Assembly (NCBI RefSeq): GCF_020379485.1
Contig: NC_063437.1
Span: 2,046,001 to 2,110,000 of the forward strand
Direction: 5' to 3'
Length of the DNA stretch: 64,000 bases
Origin: Brassica napus
Lineage: Eukaryota > Streptophyta > Magnoliopsida > Brassicales > Brassicaceae
Shown here piece by piece: positions 48,458 to 60,806 of the stretch. Position 1 is the first letter of the stretch. Every line of letters begins with the position of its first letter. A program made the position numbers and the translations under genes. The notes beneath the pieces were generated by a model, which saw only the letters and a program-made list of their open reading frames with translations, was not told where the DNA came from and ran no database searches.

Positions 48458-49115
48458 TAGAGATGGCATTTGGTACCACCCGCCCCGCATTGGCCCGCCC
48501 CACTGCGGTCTCTCTCTCCGGCGGTTCTTTGCGGGTAAGCCCGCCGTGACCCGCGGTACTTAAACCTCTGCCCAAACCCGCCCCGCTTACTACATAGGAC
48601 ATTGCGGGCTGGCCCGCGGGTATGCAAAACATGATGTTTCATTGGGGTGAGCTTGAGAAGATGTTGTTGTTGTTGTTGTTGCACGGTGCAACTTGCTTCG
48701 GACGAGGAGATGGAGAGTTCCAGTGGAAGCTCGAGGAAGGAGAGAAGCTCCAGTGGTGGTGGAAAGAAGATGGAGAGAAGCTCTGATGGTGGTCTTAGTC
48801 GAGGAGAAGAAGAATCGGTTGGTGGTGCTGCTCCTCTGGTGCTCGTTGGTGGAGTCGTGCTGTAGAGAACCCTGATCGCCATTTTCGTCTCTTGACTCTT
48901 TTTTTTCAGGTGTAAAGACAGCAAATGAGGAAGTGGTCGCGGGTTATGTCGACCCCGCAAGACCCGCTGAGCGTAGACCGCAAAAGCCCAAACCCGCATG
49001 ACACTTACCCGCGAGACCCGCTTTTAAATGGGCTTCGATTACCTTTACCCAAATCCGCCCCGCATGGGTCTTGTACGGGCCAGGCCCGCGGGCTGCGGTC
49101 AAAATGCCATCACGA
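48458..49115. mobile_element. hAT-like element with TAGAGATGGCA ends, GC-rich (658 bp)
   Basis: The left end is TAGAGATGGCATTTGG and the reverse complement of the right is TCGTGATGGCATTTTG. The flanks CTCGTGAA and GTCGTGAA form an 8-bp duplication with one mismatch. Both subterminal regions are very GC-rich (cccgccccgc, cccgcgggc), unlike nearby DNA. The middle (about 48645-48900) is less GC-rich and holds a CAA/TTG run and a minus-strand open frame starting MAIRVLYSTTPPTS. It may be a captured fragment of a host gene that I do not recognise. Confidence 0.75.
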
Positions 49116-49123
49116 GTCGTGAA

Positions 49124-51180
49124 GCTGAAAGCGATGAAGATGGAGACCAAGGAAGCTCGATCCGGTGTTCTCGGTTCAAGCCACGACCTTCCAGCCCGAG
49201 CATGACAAATCGATCGATGTACCTGAGCCTCATTCCGTATGTCTCCAATCGAGCGATGGAGAGGTGATGGTGGCGAGCAGAGATGGCACACGACGGCTCC
49301 ATTCAAGAAAGCCGTTAGTGAAAGAGACGAGACGCAACGAAGCTGTAGGTGAGGCGCAGACATGGCAGACACGAGAAGAAGCTCCAGCTGATTTGCGCTA
49401 AACGCGCGTTTGAAAACGCAGCCGCAGAAAAATAGCGTTTGCGTTTGACATTTGACCTAATTTTTAAGGGCCTATATATGTGTGTGTTAAGGCCGAAGAC
49501 ATTATCTACCTTTTATCTTATCTTCTAAACATTATTTTTTTTCCTTAGTTTGTTGCAGATTTTATAGACAGAAAGTTTTTCTTTGAGAGAAATCTCTTGA
49601 ACTCTGTTGTTGTTTGTATATAATCATGTTTTATTTCTCTTTATTTTCTTCAATATCCGCAATTGGGTTCTAGGGTTCCTAAGGGGATCTCACGGTTGGT
49701 AGATTAGGATTGTTATCTTCGGGAATTTATCTTATGATTCTTCGTCTATAGTTGTTTTTATTGCTTGAACTTGACTAGCTACCTAGTTCATGAACTTAGG
49801 TTGTTTCATGTTCTAGAGGTGTTCGATGAAAGGTGTGAAAGAACTTAGATGAGCAAAGTAACCTAACCAACGAGAGTTGATGTTAGGGAGCTTTTTGAAC
49901 ATACGAGAACTTATTTATTAATGCATGTTTAGCATCCTAAGTTCAAGTAGAGTTAGTTCATTGGGTTGTTAAATATAGTAATCGGATCCACGAGAGTGGA
50001 AAAATTATAAAGTTGTGTTCTGAGTTCGAGACTTTGCTTAATTATTTCCCTCGCAATCCATCTTGATCTGCTTGCCTGAACCCCTGAGATTCTCCTGTTA
50101 CCCAATGCTGCTTTTACATTGCATCTTCTGCATATTTACATTCCTGCTTAGCTTTAGGAAACAAACTTCTCTTTGTTTCGTCTTAGCTTAACTCTACTCT
50201 CGAAGAATCGTTGTGTAACCATTGGTCTCTATAGATTCGATCCTGAAGTGCTACATCGACATACCATTAATTTGTGTTATTGTGCACATCAGGTTAATTA
50301 GTATGTGGTAAAACACTTAAATCAACTCACGAAATGAATCCATGGGGATCAGAGAAGCAATGCAACTAAGTAATTCAGTGTTTACCACATCAGAACGTCA
50401 TTAAACTCCAAAACTTTCATATCAAATATAGTGTAAAAGCATTCCCACATATGATTCTTCCCACTCAGTTTTTTATAATGAGTTATTTTTACAATGAGGT
50501 TGTTCAAAAAAAAAAAAGAGTTATTTTTACAATGAGTAAAGTTCTTCAATAAAGGTTTTTCACCATTATGTATACCAAGTTGTCTCAAATAATTTTGGAG
50601 TAATGTTTTGTTCGAAACTCGACACATACCAACGGATGTTATAGGTTCTTTAACGGTCAAACTTATCTTCACGATATCAGAGACAATATGATGTGTTATA
50701 GGTTTTAGATTTCAGAGACAATGTGGTATAAGTTCTTTAGATGTCAATGTTTTCTTTAACCAAATCATAGAACGACTTAGAAGTGATTGTGTTTTATTCA
50801 ATAGTAACTTTTCTAATTTCTTTATTAAACCAAGTAGTAAACAATGAAAATTGTATAATATGGAATGAGTGGATCATTGATTGTTATATATCCAACTATA
50901 GAACAATGAAATATATTTCAAAACAATATAAGTGGGCTCTACAATTAATATACGGTTTAAACACTGTTGATTTTGGTAATGTGGCATTGAAATTTCAATT
51001 TAACCGAACCATAAATCAATCAAATAATTTCGAAATATTAATTTTATAACGAAAAACAAATCTTCATTAACCGGTGTTACATACTTTTAGAATTAGTGTG
51101 ACTTAGGTAGGTATATATATTATTTTTTATCTATTAAAGAAAAAAATAAATATATAAAGCTTAATCAAATAACTATTATA
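49124..51180. other. retroelement-like and unassigned sequence
   Basis: The part 49440-50350 has the flavour of a plant Ty3/gypsy LTR and leader: long non-coding text ending in 'gtctctatagattcgatcctgaagtgct', a phrase type I associate with Tat/Athila-like LTR 3' regions. No paired LTR or polyprotein is visible. 50380-51130 is AT-rich with unrecognised short frames on both strands. I assign no gene here. Confidence 0.3.
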
Positions 51181-51188
51181 TACATTGA

Positions 51189-52507
51189 TAGAGATGGCAA
51201 TTTGAAGGATTGCCCGCGGGCCGGGCCCGTTAAGCTCTGCAGCGGAGCAGGATTGGGCATTAAGATTCAGGCCCATTTTCTTAGTGGGCCTAGCGGGATA
51301 GGGACTGTGCGGGATGGGCCTCGCGCGGGATGGTCCAAATGAGCCTGCGGGAAATTGAGGAACGGCATCATTCTCTCCAGTCGTCTCTTCACCTGATAAA
51401 AAAACGAGAAGGGTGAGATCTTTGCCGACAATGGTTCTTGTGGAAGATCCGGTGATGGCGTTTGAGCTCCGACGGTGGTTCTTGTGGTACCTACGTTTTC
51501 GATATCCGAGGCTCACCGAAAAAGCAAAAGAAGTTTGGATCACCGACAAAGCTCCGACAGTGGTTCTTGTGCTCCGGCGACGACGATTCAAGCTCCACTC
51601 TTGCTTCTCGTGTTGTCTTTGTCTTCGATCTGGAGCAAAGGAACTTCAATGAGAAAAAAATATATACTTCGGTAAGGTTTTTTTCTTCTTTTTTGCTTAA
51701 AACATCAGTTAATATATCGAACTTATTTTTGAAGTTTTCATTGTGATGAAACTATGGCTAATCTCTTGATTTATTTGTCTATCCAAGTGCCTGTGTACAT
51801 GAGATGGCAAACAAGAGGAAGCTGCTGTCAGTTGAAGAAGCTTGTGTCGTAGCAAGGAGATCAATCTACCATGCGACATTCCGTGATGGAGCCAGTGGTG
51901 GTGTCGGCGTGTCTCTAGCGGTTATTTGTCTCATATGTGATACCAAACTTTCAAGATACTAAATATTTGGCTCATATAATAATACTCGTCTCTTGTCATA
52001 GGATCAGTGTACAACGTGGGTCCTAATGGATGGAAGAAACTGTCAGGCGATGATATTGATGAGACTTGAAAATAAGCTTGAGAACATGGAGATCGTTTTA
52101 ATGTGTAAGCTTCGGTGATGTTTGTTTTGTTTCTGGTTATTGTTTTTATGTTTTTGTGTAAGCTTGTCTTGTTCTATCTGCTCCATTTCTCAGCTCTGCT
52201 CCATTCCTACGATTCTCAATGCTTAGGCTGAGCATCATTGTGTTTAACGGATTCATAGAAGGAGGACTTATGTTGTGTTCTCATCTCTATTGGTCTCTTC
52301 TTCTTGTAGGTAATATGCACAGGTGTTGATGAAGATCGGAGTCCCGCGGGCATGTACCACCAAGGCTTGTGCAAGTTGCGGGTCGGGATTGGGCAGCACT
52401 TCTAAAGACCGCATCCTGCGCGGACCTGTACCGCTAAGACCCGTATTGACCGTGTACTGCGGTGGGGCGGGACAAGGTGGATCGGTACAACCCAATTGCC
52501 AGCACTA
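51189..52507. mobile_element. hAT-like element carrying a proteasome beta-5 gene fragment (1.32 kb)
   Basis: The left end is TAGAGATGGCAATTTG and the reverse complement of the right is TAGTGCTGGCAATTGG. The flanks TACATTGA and TACATCGA form an 8-bp duplication with one mismatch. GC-rich subterminal regions resemble those of the element at 48458-49115, so both belong to one family. The interior carries two exons and an intron from a 20S proteasome subunit gene (51828-52066). No hAT transposase is present, so it is a gene-capturing non-autonomous element. Confidence 0.82.
51828..52066 (+). pseudogene. captured fragment of 20S proteasome subunit beta-5 (PBE-like)
   Basis: The frame reads SVEEACVVARRSIYHATF and then RDGASGGV, followed by an intron-like stretch ending TCATAG at 52001. 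It then continues GSVYNVGPNGWKKLSGDD before a stop at about 52066. These phrases are the signature of the C-terminal part of the plant 20S proteasome beta-5 subunit (PBE1/PBE2), in particular 'YHATFRDGASGGV' and 'GWKKLSGDD'. The intron is retained, so the fragment was captured as DNA and not through RNA. The N-terminal catalytic Thr region is absent, and the native ending is replaced by DIDET-stop. It cannot be a working proteasome subunit. Confidence 0.85.
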
Positions 52508-52515
52508 TACATCGA

Positions 52516-53588
52516 ATAAATTTGCTTGACACACAATTCTGTATGACCTATATATGGAAATTTATATTGAATACTAAACAAACTTTGGCTCCAAGTTACT
52601 GCCCAAAAAATCACGGTAACTAAGAAAAGAAATAATTATTAGGTTGCGACAGTTAATGCTATTATACCTTCACCTTAACCTAACTAATTATCTTATATAA
52701 ATTATTGGATGTACTCCAACGATATCATCATCATTCGATCGATATCATCATCATTCGATGTAATCATATGTCTATCGGCGACAACATTTTGATGTATAAT
52801 AATTTACATAAGACTATACTACTATAGTTTGATTTGGTAACACAGTATAAATCGAATAGATGCTATTTCTAGAAACAGTGGTGTATAGATATGGTTTCAG
52901 TATATAAATCGATCAAACCATATAAACCGAATAAACTGATTAATTAAAATGTAATAGTATAATTTTATGTAAATTACATAATATAATTATACACATGTAG
53001 TTTATTTTATTTATTTGATCTTAATATTTAAGATGTTAATTTGAATAATTAAATTTGTTTTAAATTTAGTATATTACTAATCATTTTTCTTTTCTTCTTG
53101 TGAATCTATAATAACTATAAATTATTTAACAATTAGTTTTAATAGTTAAATATAATAGAAAAGAATTATATTTAAAATTTAGAGTAGTATTTAATAAAAT
53201 TAATTTTTAATCATACAAAATTAAATTGAAAAAATATAATAAAGGATAAATATAGTTTAAGTTTTTTTGATATAAACCAAAAATCGATAATAAACAAACC
53301 GACCAAACCAAAATAAATATGATTTTAATATGGTATCAAAATTTTATAAACCAATATATCAAAAAACCAAACCATGCGAGACTAAAATTGAATAAACCAA
53401 AAACCGACAGTATATAAATTGAACCAAACCAAAACATATATGATTTTAATATGGTATCTAATTTTTATAAACCAAAATATCAAAAAACTGAGCTGAGAGC
53501 AGACCAAAGTCTAGATTGAACAACCCTACTTTGAATATATGATTTTTATACATGTCTCACTCCACGCAAAGCGTGGATCTTATCCTAG
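52516..53588 (+). mobile_element. Helitron 3' end (5' end not located)
   Basis: At 53564-53588 a hairpin (ccacgcaaagcgtgg) is followed by atcttatcCTAG and then T, the 3' terminus of a plus-strand Helitron of the same general class as 33067-34113. Its TC start is not recognisable upstream, perhaps lost or displaced by the hAT-like insertion. The left limit given is only the nearest bounded position. The interior has several 'aaaccaaaccaaa' phrases and no gene. Confidence 0.55.
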
Positions 53589-54361
53589 TCAACAATTATA
53601 AGTTAACCAATAATAAACCGAATACATTGGAAAGTTTGGAGCTTTGATAATACCGAACCGTTGGAAGTGTCGTGATCGGCTTGAAGAGGAGTTGGTGGTG
53701 AACGGAGAAGTGGCGTATCAACAAAGGGAGAGTGGGGATCTTAACTCAGCCATTGCGGCATCGTAGTTGGCAATGCCGAATGGTTTGTCTGTCAAGATCC
53801 GATCTCTTATTTGTATGTGAAGGAGGCGAGAAACCAAATTATAGTTGCTATGAAATTACAATATTACTAGGCGTTTTCTTTCACCATGTACAGAAATAAA
53901 AATTTTAAAATTTAAATTATATTTAGAACAAAAATTTGCTAATTTTTAAATTTTATTATTTGTTATAATATTTAATTTTAAATTTAAATTAATGTAAAAT
54001 TAAGATTAAAAATAATTTTTATTTAAATTTACATTTAATAATATATATGTGCATATTTAAAATTATATTCTTGGAAAAGTTTTTTATCTATTTGTTTTGG
54101 TTAAAATATATCAAATCAAATTCTAAAAATCAAGAGAAAATTTTTTCAGGTATAAAATTATCAAAACGTAAACTAAATAATATGTATAAAAATTTTAGAT
54201 ATTAAAAGAAACTAAAGGTATAAGGATTAGAAATTACATTTTTTTTTAAAATTGCATAAAGTTTTGAAGAATTGTGTTTGTAATTAAAATTATATAACTT
54301 TAAAAATAAAATAAAATCATATTTTGAAAATTGTGAAATATTATTATATTTATATTTCTTC
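53589..54361. other. spacer with a short coding-like fragment
   Basis: Around 53650-53766 one frame reads NRWKCRDRLEEELVVNGEVA and then YQQRESGDLNSAIAAS before a stop. It has more balanced base composition than the surroundings. I do not recognise the source gene. The rest is AT-rich with no gene. Confidence 0.3.
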
Positions 54362-55430
54362 TTTGAACGGCACCAAAAATGTATTGTCGATGGCTAAGAC
54401 CATACCACTTCCTGTCGATGGACCAGAGAGCATTGAGTGGGATCCGCAAGGGGGAGGTCCTTATGCTGCTGTTGTGGATGGCCGTATTCTCAAGTGGCGT
54501 GGAGATGGTCTCGGTTGGGTTGAGTTCGCATACACTGATAGGACTGTATTATATAAACTACGGAAAACTGAATGTCGTAAAGAATAAAATTTATAAAAGT
54601 ATACCAAAGATTAAGAAAAATGATAATTCAACTGCAGAGGCGAGATATTATCTCTTTTCTTAACTCAAAATATGTCTCGTAGTGCGACGGTTTGATAACG
54701 TAATGAGTCCTAAGATACATCTACAAAAAATCTTCTGATTTGCGTCCCTCTATCAGAAGCCTAACGAAATTAGTTTTGTGTATACTCTCAGACTCAAAAG
54801 AAAATCAAATAAAAAGATAAAAGAAATATGGAGGATTGTATGTTTTCTCTGTGTCTTACACTACACAAGTGCTCTCTTATTTATAACATAAAGAGATTAG
54901 TACACGTTATGAAATTAATGGAGTCAGCAAACGTATGAATCAATTGTGATAAATGGAATTGATCTCCATGACTCACGTACGTTAACTTTGCAAAGTAACA
55001 TTATGGTTTTTGACCAAGTCAACAAACTTTAATATACTTGCTTGGGTTTATAATTTTTATATTTAAATAAACATATAAAAATTATTATGAATAAGAATAA
55101 ATAAGTTAATTGACATAATGTCTCATTAACAAATTTAAATTCAAATTCTAACCCAAATATCCAAAGTGAATCACTTGCTAAATATTTTATATTTATCCAA
55201 ATTAAAAAGCTTTATAAATTTTGCATATCAATCACTTTGGACCTTCATTTCTCATTCAACACAACTCTGATTTTGACCAACAAATACACTAATGCATAGT
55301 GTTCACGGTGACGATTACATCGTGCCTAAATTCCAATCTTTCCGACAGACATCTCCATCAAAAAGCCCATCGAAAAATAGTCCGCACCACTTTGTGAAAA
55401 ACGAGTTCCAACATACACATCTCCTCACAG
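54362..55430 (+). pseudogene. SSL9-like pseudogene, exon 1 split by a solo LTR
   Basis: Homology to exon 1 of the SSL9-like gene starts abruptly at the codons for LNGTKNVLSM (54362), so the start codon and membrane anchor are missing. It continues unbroken through DGRILKWRGDGLGWVEFAYT to 54535. An 878-bp solo LTR follows. The exon then resumes at 55419-55430 (atctcctcacag) with a normal GT donor. The intron is recognisable as SSL9 intron 1 (55431-55682, then 62871-63352), with Helitrons inserted in it. Exon 2 would lie beyond the window. The copy is near-identical to its parent over the 180 bp of shared exon, so it is recent. Confidence 0.9.
54536..55413 (-). mobile_element. solo LTR of a copia-type retrotransposon (878 bp)
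   Basis: It lies inside the SSL9-like exon with the 5-bp duplication TACAC on both sides (54531-54535 and 55414-55418). On the minus strand it starts TGTTGGAACTCG and ends CCTATCA, the TG...CA ends of an LTR. TGTTGGAA is a frequent copia LTR start. Also on the minus strand a TATA box (TATAAATAAGAGAGCAC) is followed by GTAGTGTAAGACACAG, a typical transcription-start arrangement. There is no internal domain, so it arose by LTR-LTR recombination. Confidence 0.88.
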
Positions 55431-55682
55431 GTTCTTACAACGTTTATTAGAGCGTACAACCACATGCATAGTGACCAAATAATTTAAGCAAACAAAACAA
55501 TTTGTTTAATTATTTATTTTGTTTTCTTTAGATGACTATGAGGATTTTACTGTATTGTTTTGGAGCCTTTTCATATTTTTTCCTTCTGCCCAATAAAATT
55601 AGAAAGAAATTTTTTATATATTTATACTATTATTTTGCAAAGTGATTTTCGATTATTAAATTTTATATATAATGAAAACGAA
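55431..55682 (+). other. SSL9-type intron 1, left part (Helitron target)
   Basis: Aligns with 25337-25560 of the intact SSL9-like gene (landmarks: aacgtttattagagc, acatgcatagtgac, gactatgaggattttactg). The corresponding right part resumes at 62871. A segment of about 30 bp present in the intact intron next to the junction is missing or replaced here. Confidence 0.8.
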
Positions 55683-56137
55683 TCTAACACTACTAAAAGC
55701 AAAATAAGAAGAGCATACAGGCTATCCACGTCGGATTTTTTATTTGGCCAATCAGGTTCTTTTTTTTTTACACGTCAGACTCGGGTTTGCCTTTTGCCCG
55801 AAGTCGAGTAAGAGATTTCGTGGGCTTCTGATTTCTCTTTGGGCTTTAAGTTTGATTCGGGCTTCTTTGTGTTTTTTGTGTATCGCGAGGAGAATCATTT
55901 AGGTGAGCCGACATCTAAACGAGAAGCTTCTCCTCACCATTACCGCTTCGTGTTCTTCGATCAAAAAGAGAACCGTAGATTCCATCGATTCAATCCTAAG
56001 CTATCAATAGTTCCGTTTCGATCAATCAATACCCCTTCATTATGATTTCTTTTCACCTCCCTCTTTTCCTCCTCTTATATAATTGATCTTCCTTCTCCGT
56101 AGAATGCAAAACCCTAGAAAAACTCAGATCTCAAGAT

Positions 56138-58842
56138 ATGGCGATGAAACGAAATGGAAAGTCTCCTGCGTCTTCCGAGTCTGACGAATCAGTGATGTTC
56201 TTCAGAGATGTCTCTCTCGGTCCCCATGAAACCCGGTTGCGATTCCGACTCATCCATTTCTGGGAGGCTCAGAACCCGGTGAAGAAGACCCTTATTGGTC
56301 TGGAAATGCTTCTCATCGACGAGCAGGTACGTCAATTCTATAAATAGTTCCTAGACCTTGAGATCGATGTGTGTTAGGGTGCATTAGTTATGTTTGATTA
56401 GTTAATTAAATTTTTAACAGTGATTTTGCCGGTTCTTTAAACTTGGAAGGTGAATCTAGGGTTAATTAGTTATGATAAAAAAACTTTAAAATTTGGTTTT
56501 GACGTTTTCCTGGTATTTTTTTTGTTTAAATCTTGAGGTTTGTTTCACGTTTTTAGTTTTGTTATTCTTTCCCGACTATATTAATTGTTACTGGACCGTG
56601 CGATTCGTGTCTGCGTTCATTAGTAATGTTAGAATGAAGTTAATTTAACTTTGAGCTATGCTTTCACGTTTCTTTAAACGTTAATAAGAATTTGTAGTTT
56701 GATTTTGTCATTTGTTTATATGGTTGTTTAGTTAGTTATTAAGGTTTGGGATCGTATTTGTTTAAATCCGAGGTTTGATTCTGATTTTGTGTTTTTCTTA
56801 TTATTTTTCCGACAATAGGGAACTGTCATTCAAGGATTCATCCCACCAGGTCGTATTAAGAAATACCTGCCTGAGATGAAGCGAGGTTCAGTTTACGAAC
56901 TCATCAACTTCTACGGATCGAAGAACAAACCGATGTATCGGGTTGCTGATCATATCGCAACCGTGTCCTTCGCATGGAACTCTGAGTTGTCGGTTCTTCA
57001 CGACATTCCAATCCCTTTTGATGAAGACCGTTTCAGGATGCATTCGTATGAGGATTTTGAGGCCAACTGTGATCTCAAAGGTGACCTCTACGGTAAGAAT
57101 TCTAATTTTACTATATTTATATTTTGATGTTGTTTTGGCCTATCTTCCTGTTTGATAAAGAATTGTAGAATTTTGTTCAGTTATGTGATTAGTTCAAGTG
57201 TTTCTTTTTTTTTAAATGATTAGACATCTGAGTTATGTTCTTGATGATAAATGTTATAGATGTTCTTGGCCACATGAAGCTGGTTGATGGACAGGCTCTT
57301 ACCGAGCGTCCCACCATTGATGAAGCGAAGCTCGCTACCACTCGGCACATTATGGTTCACGTGCAATCACATGAGTAAGTGTGTTCTTCTTTTTTTGATA
57401 AACCATATCTCTTTAGTTCATAAGGTTCTTAAGTCCCTAAGATATTATTTTCCAGAGGACCTGTTATGAAGCTTTACCTCTGGGACCAGGCAGCAACGGA
57501 CTTCTGCAAGAAGTTTAAGTCCTATGAAAACACTCCCACAGTTCTTTTGGTCACAGCTGTTAACACTAAACGTCTCGGAGGTACTTATTTATCCCTTTGG
57601 TTTCGCGTTTGACTGATTAAACATTCTACAAACGTTTTGTTCTTTAAAATCGCCTTCTAACTTTTACACTCTTATCATCTTTAATCCTTCTTCCGTCATT
57701 TTACAGGTAACCTGGCACTGAGTTCTATGTCTCCCACACGGGTTTTCATGGACTATGATGTGCAACCAACAATTGATTACTTCGCGTGGTATGTAACACT
57801 GTCTATATAAGTTTATGTTGAGCACACATTTATTCAAATTGAAGTTATTGACTGAATTTATGATTTCTATTAATTGTTAGGCTCTCCTCGAACCCAGAGA
57901 TTGCTAAGCAGGTTAGTGCAGAGGTGGTCACTAAGCGGGAGACGATGACCATATCTGACATCTTCTCCTACATGACTCTGGAATCTGCAAAGGTAAATAC
58001 AAAGCTAAATGTTACATGCAATTTTTAAACGCTTCTATGTTTATATCAAATGCTTTTGAACTGTTGCAGGATGCCTTTTTTGAGTGCACTGCCACGATTG
58101 ATGATGTGGTTCATGGATCTGCTTGGTACTATATTGCATGCACTGGGTGTCATAGTAAGGCTACCAAAGGCGCAAATTCATTGATTTGCACGAACCCAAG
58201 ATGTGTGAAGGATACCACAGCTGGAGTTGCACAGTAAGTTCATTGGCATCGATAATCAATTACACTCTCTCTTATATAGTTTTTGGATTATTGACTTCTA
58301 AAACTTACATAACAGGTACCGTGCAAAGATTTCGGTCTATGACAGCAGTGAACAAGGTTTCTTTGTCCTGCTTGGTGATGCTGGTTTTCAGTTGACTGGG
58401 AGGCATGCATCTGAGTTGGTCAGCAGCTACTTTGAGGTATATATCTATCAGTTTATACTCTCAAATGATTGAAACTCACATTACTGTTTTTGAATGCAAG
58501 GCCAATAAAGACAAAGGTCCTGACCATGAAGTGCCTGTCCCGGAAGCTCTGATCAGCATAGTCGGACAGACCCATAAGTTCTGTGTAAAAGTTACAGACC
58601 ACAACTTCTCTGGCAACACCCGAGCAATCACTGTGACCAAGATCCTCCCTCCGGAGACATCATCACCCACAAAAGGCTCCGTTGATAACGCTATTGCTGC
58701 AACATCCATGGAAGCAGTGCAGACTGGAAGTGAAGTGTGTGGGCCTTCAAAAAGCCGTGGAGATTCTGCAGATGAAGAGAGTAAGAGAACGTTTGACAGT
58801 GTTGATCCAGAGAAAGTCAAACGGGCAAGGTGTGAGAAATAA
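56138..58842 (+). CDS. Helitron-borne replication protein A 70-kDa-like protein (507 aa)
   Basis: Nine exons can be joined with consistent phase: 56138-56326, 56819-57092, 57260-57374, 57456-57580, 57707-57788, 57881-57992, 58070-58233, 58316-58436 and 58501-58842. They give 507 residues without stops. The protein resembles the large RPA subunit, which binds single-stranded DNA through OB folds. An N-terminal OB (DUF223-like) reads RFRLIHFWEAQNP and GTVIQGFIPPGRIKKYLPEM; a second OB follows (residues about 125-290). A third OB has a zinc ribbon with C323, C326, C339 and C344 (YIACTGC, ICTNPRC). The C-terminus has a basic stretch (KVKRARCEK) that may be a nuclear signal. It is shorter than cellular RPA70 (usually over 600 residues) because it lacks the N-terminal protein-interaction OB. 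It sits inside the Helitron at 55683-62870. Confidence 0.85.
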
Positions 58843-60115
58843 TGATTCAGTTCGATAATTCTTAAGTCTTTGCATTGAACTTCAAGTACTATGTTGGTTT
58901 TTGCAAGTTTGCTTCAGTTTGGTACTATTTTGGTTTTTAACAACACTTTGCTTTGTTTCTTTTCATTTCAAACTTTGGATTTTAATCGATTAAACTATCC
59001 TTCCTATATAGTTTACTCAGATCAATTGTTTTCATGTTTAAATTCCTTTATATACACCAACTGATTTGGCCTCATCAATATCTTGCTAGACTTATTTATT
59101 TCCATAATCCATACACAATTTGAACTCCACGTAGCCATCACACACGCATATCACACAGCATGAAGATTTTAGAATATTTTACATTTATGAAATTTCTTAA
59201 AATCCCATATTCCTTATGATCCTATATTTATGTTAAAACCAAGCTAAATAGGAAAGTAATAAATTCTCCTTAAGAAAGTTTGCTTCGGACATTATAATCC
59301 CATATTACTTATGATCCTTAGGAAGGAAAAAAGACAGAAAATCAAACTCTCCCAATTATTCACTTGCGTTAGAAAGAAGGAGACTCGAGAAAGACAAAGA
59401 CCTCATCTGTTTCTTCTACACTTCCAAGCAATATTCGTCTGGAACAAGTTGGTGGTGCGGATCTCTGTTTTACCGGTATGGATAGCCTCCCCAATAATCA
59501 GCCCATTGAAGTGTCAGGTAAATACCAAATCCCTGCATGATTCTCTTAAACAAAAGAAAATTAGAAGCATCCCGTAGCGTTTATAATTATTTTTTACCAA
59601 TGAGTATGAATATCCAAACTATATTTAACCACAAGTTGGTTTGGATGGCAGTTCTACTCATTCGGCATAGAAAGTTGCAAAGCAACATTATAATTCAAAT
59701 TTTTTATATAAGAACTATCCAGAACGTTTTATAAGACTAAATAAATAATACAATGTCATCCTTATAATTTTTTACGTTTTTTACTACGTTGGAATTATTC
59801 CTTATGAATAGAAGGGATGATTCTATAGTCAATGATATATAGTGGCTATGTAAATCACGTTTTGTAAAAAACCAGTATATTGTATGCTAAGTTGCTTCGT
59901 CTATACAGACAAGCTTTAATTATATATATACTTAAATATCACGAATGTTAATTTCAATTTTTCACGAAAATAGTATATATATTAGTTTCCCAGTCTTCAC
60001 AGCGATATGTCTCGAGTTTTTTTTTTAGTTTGAGTTTTAAGGACTTGAAAGTTATATATATATATATATATATATATTTAACTTACATCAAAAGTAATAT
60101 ACAAATACTGTGTTT
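58843..60115. other. Helitron interior between the two RPA-like genes
   Basis: No gene is supported. Possible leader or first-exon sequence of the second RPA-like gene occurs at 59479-59517 (a short frame starting MDSLPNNQP before a GT donor). A short phrase (ccatatt(a/c)cttatgatcct) is repeated near 59203 and 59300. Confidence 0.35.
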
Positions 60116-60726
60116 CAGTGCCGTGCGAAGGTTTTTGGAGGCCCGAGGCGAGTTAAATAAATTTTACATGATTTTTTTTTTTGAAAATATTTTTATTTAA
60201 ATTCGAATTATATAAAGTTTTTTTTTTTGAAAAAACATATATATATATATATATATATAACACTAAAAAGTTTTGATATATTACCTTAACATTTTCTAAA
60301 TTTTTATAAACTAAAAACCAAACTATAAATTTTTAGCGTTTTGGATTGAAATGTTGGTCGCTGTTAAAAATTTTAATATTAGCATTTAAATTAAATACAA
60401 TAAACTATATATTCAAAATATTATAAATTTTTAATCAAATTCTATAAATATATAAAATAAATTTAACTCATAATATATACAAAGAAGACAAATATGGATC
60501 AAATATTTATAGTTAATTTGAAATAGAATCTTTATATTTTATATAAAATATTGTAAAATTGATCACAAATTAGTTATTTTAAACACAAGTCAAATTTAGA
60601 ATCAAATAATAATAAAAATCTAACTAAAAAAATACATTAAATATCAAGTAATTTTTTTTTTTTGTAATTAGGGGCCCTAAATATTTTACAAAATTTGGGG
60701 GCCGTAGGCGAATGCCTTTTTAAATC
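60116..60726. mobile_element. hAT MITE, right end truncated, inside Helitron
   Basis: Starts CAGTGCCGTGCGAAGG, matching the reverse complement of the right end of the MITE at 30803-31443. Its right part (gggggccgtaggcgaatgcctttttaa) is the reverse complement of that element's left interior, so the copy lies in inverse orientation. The final terminal motif is missing, and no target duplication can be seen. Confidence 0.6.
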
Positions 60727-60806
60727 CATGTGTGTAATAAATATAGTTAGAAATTCATGTACCTTATTACAATTTTTAAATCGAATGTTTTTTAGTGACA
60801 TCTTCA

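Noticed and set aside
48382..49401. Long minus- and plus-strand open frames (up to 205 codons)
   Set aside because: They run across both ends of a hAT-like element and its GC-rich subterminal repeats; open only because of high GC content.
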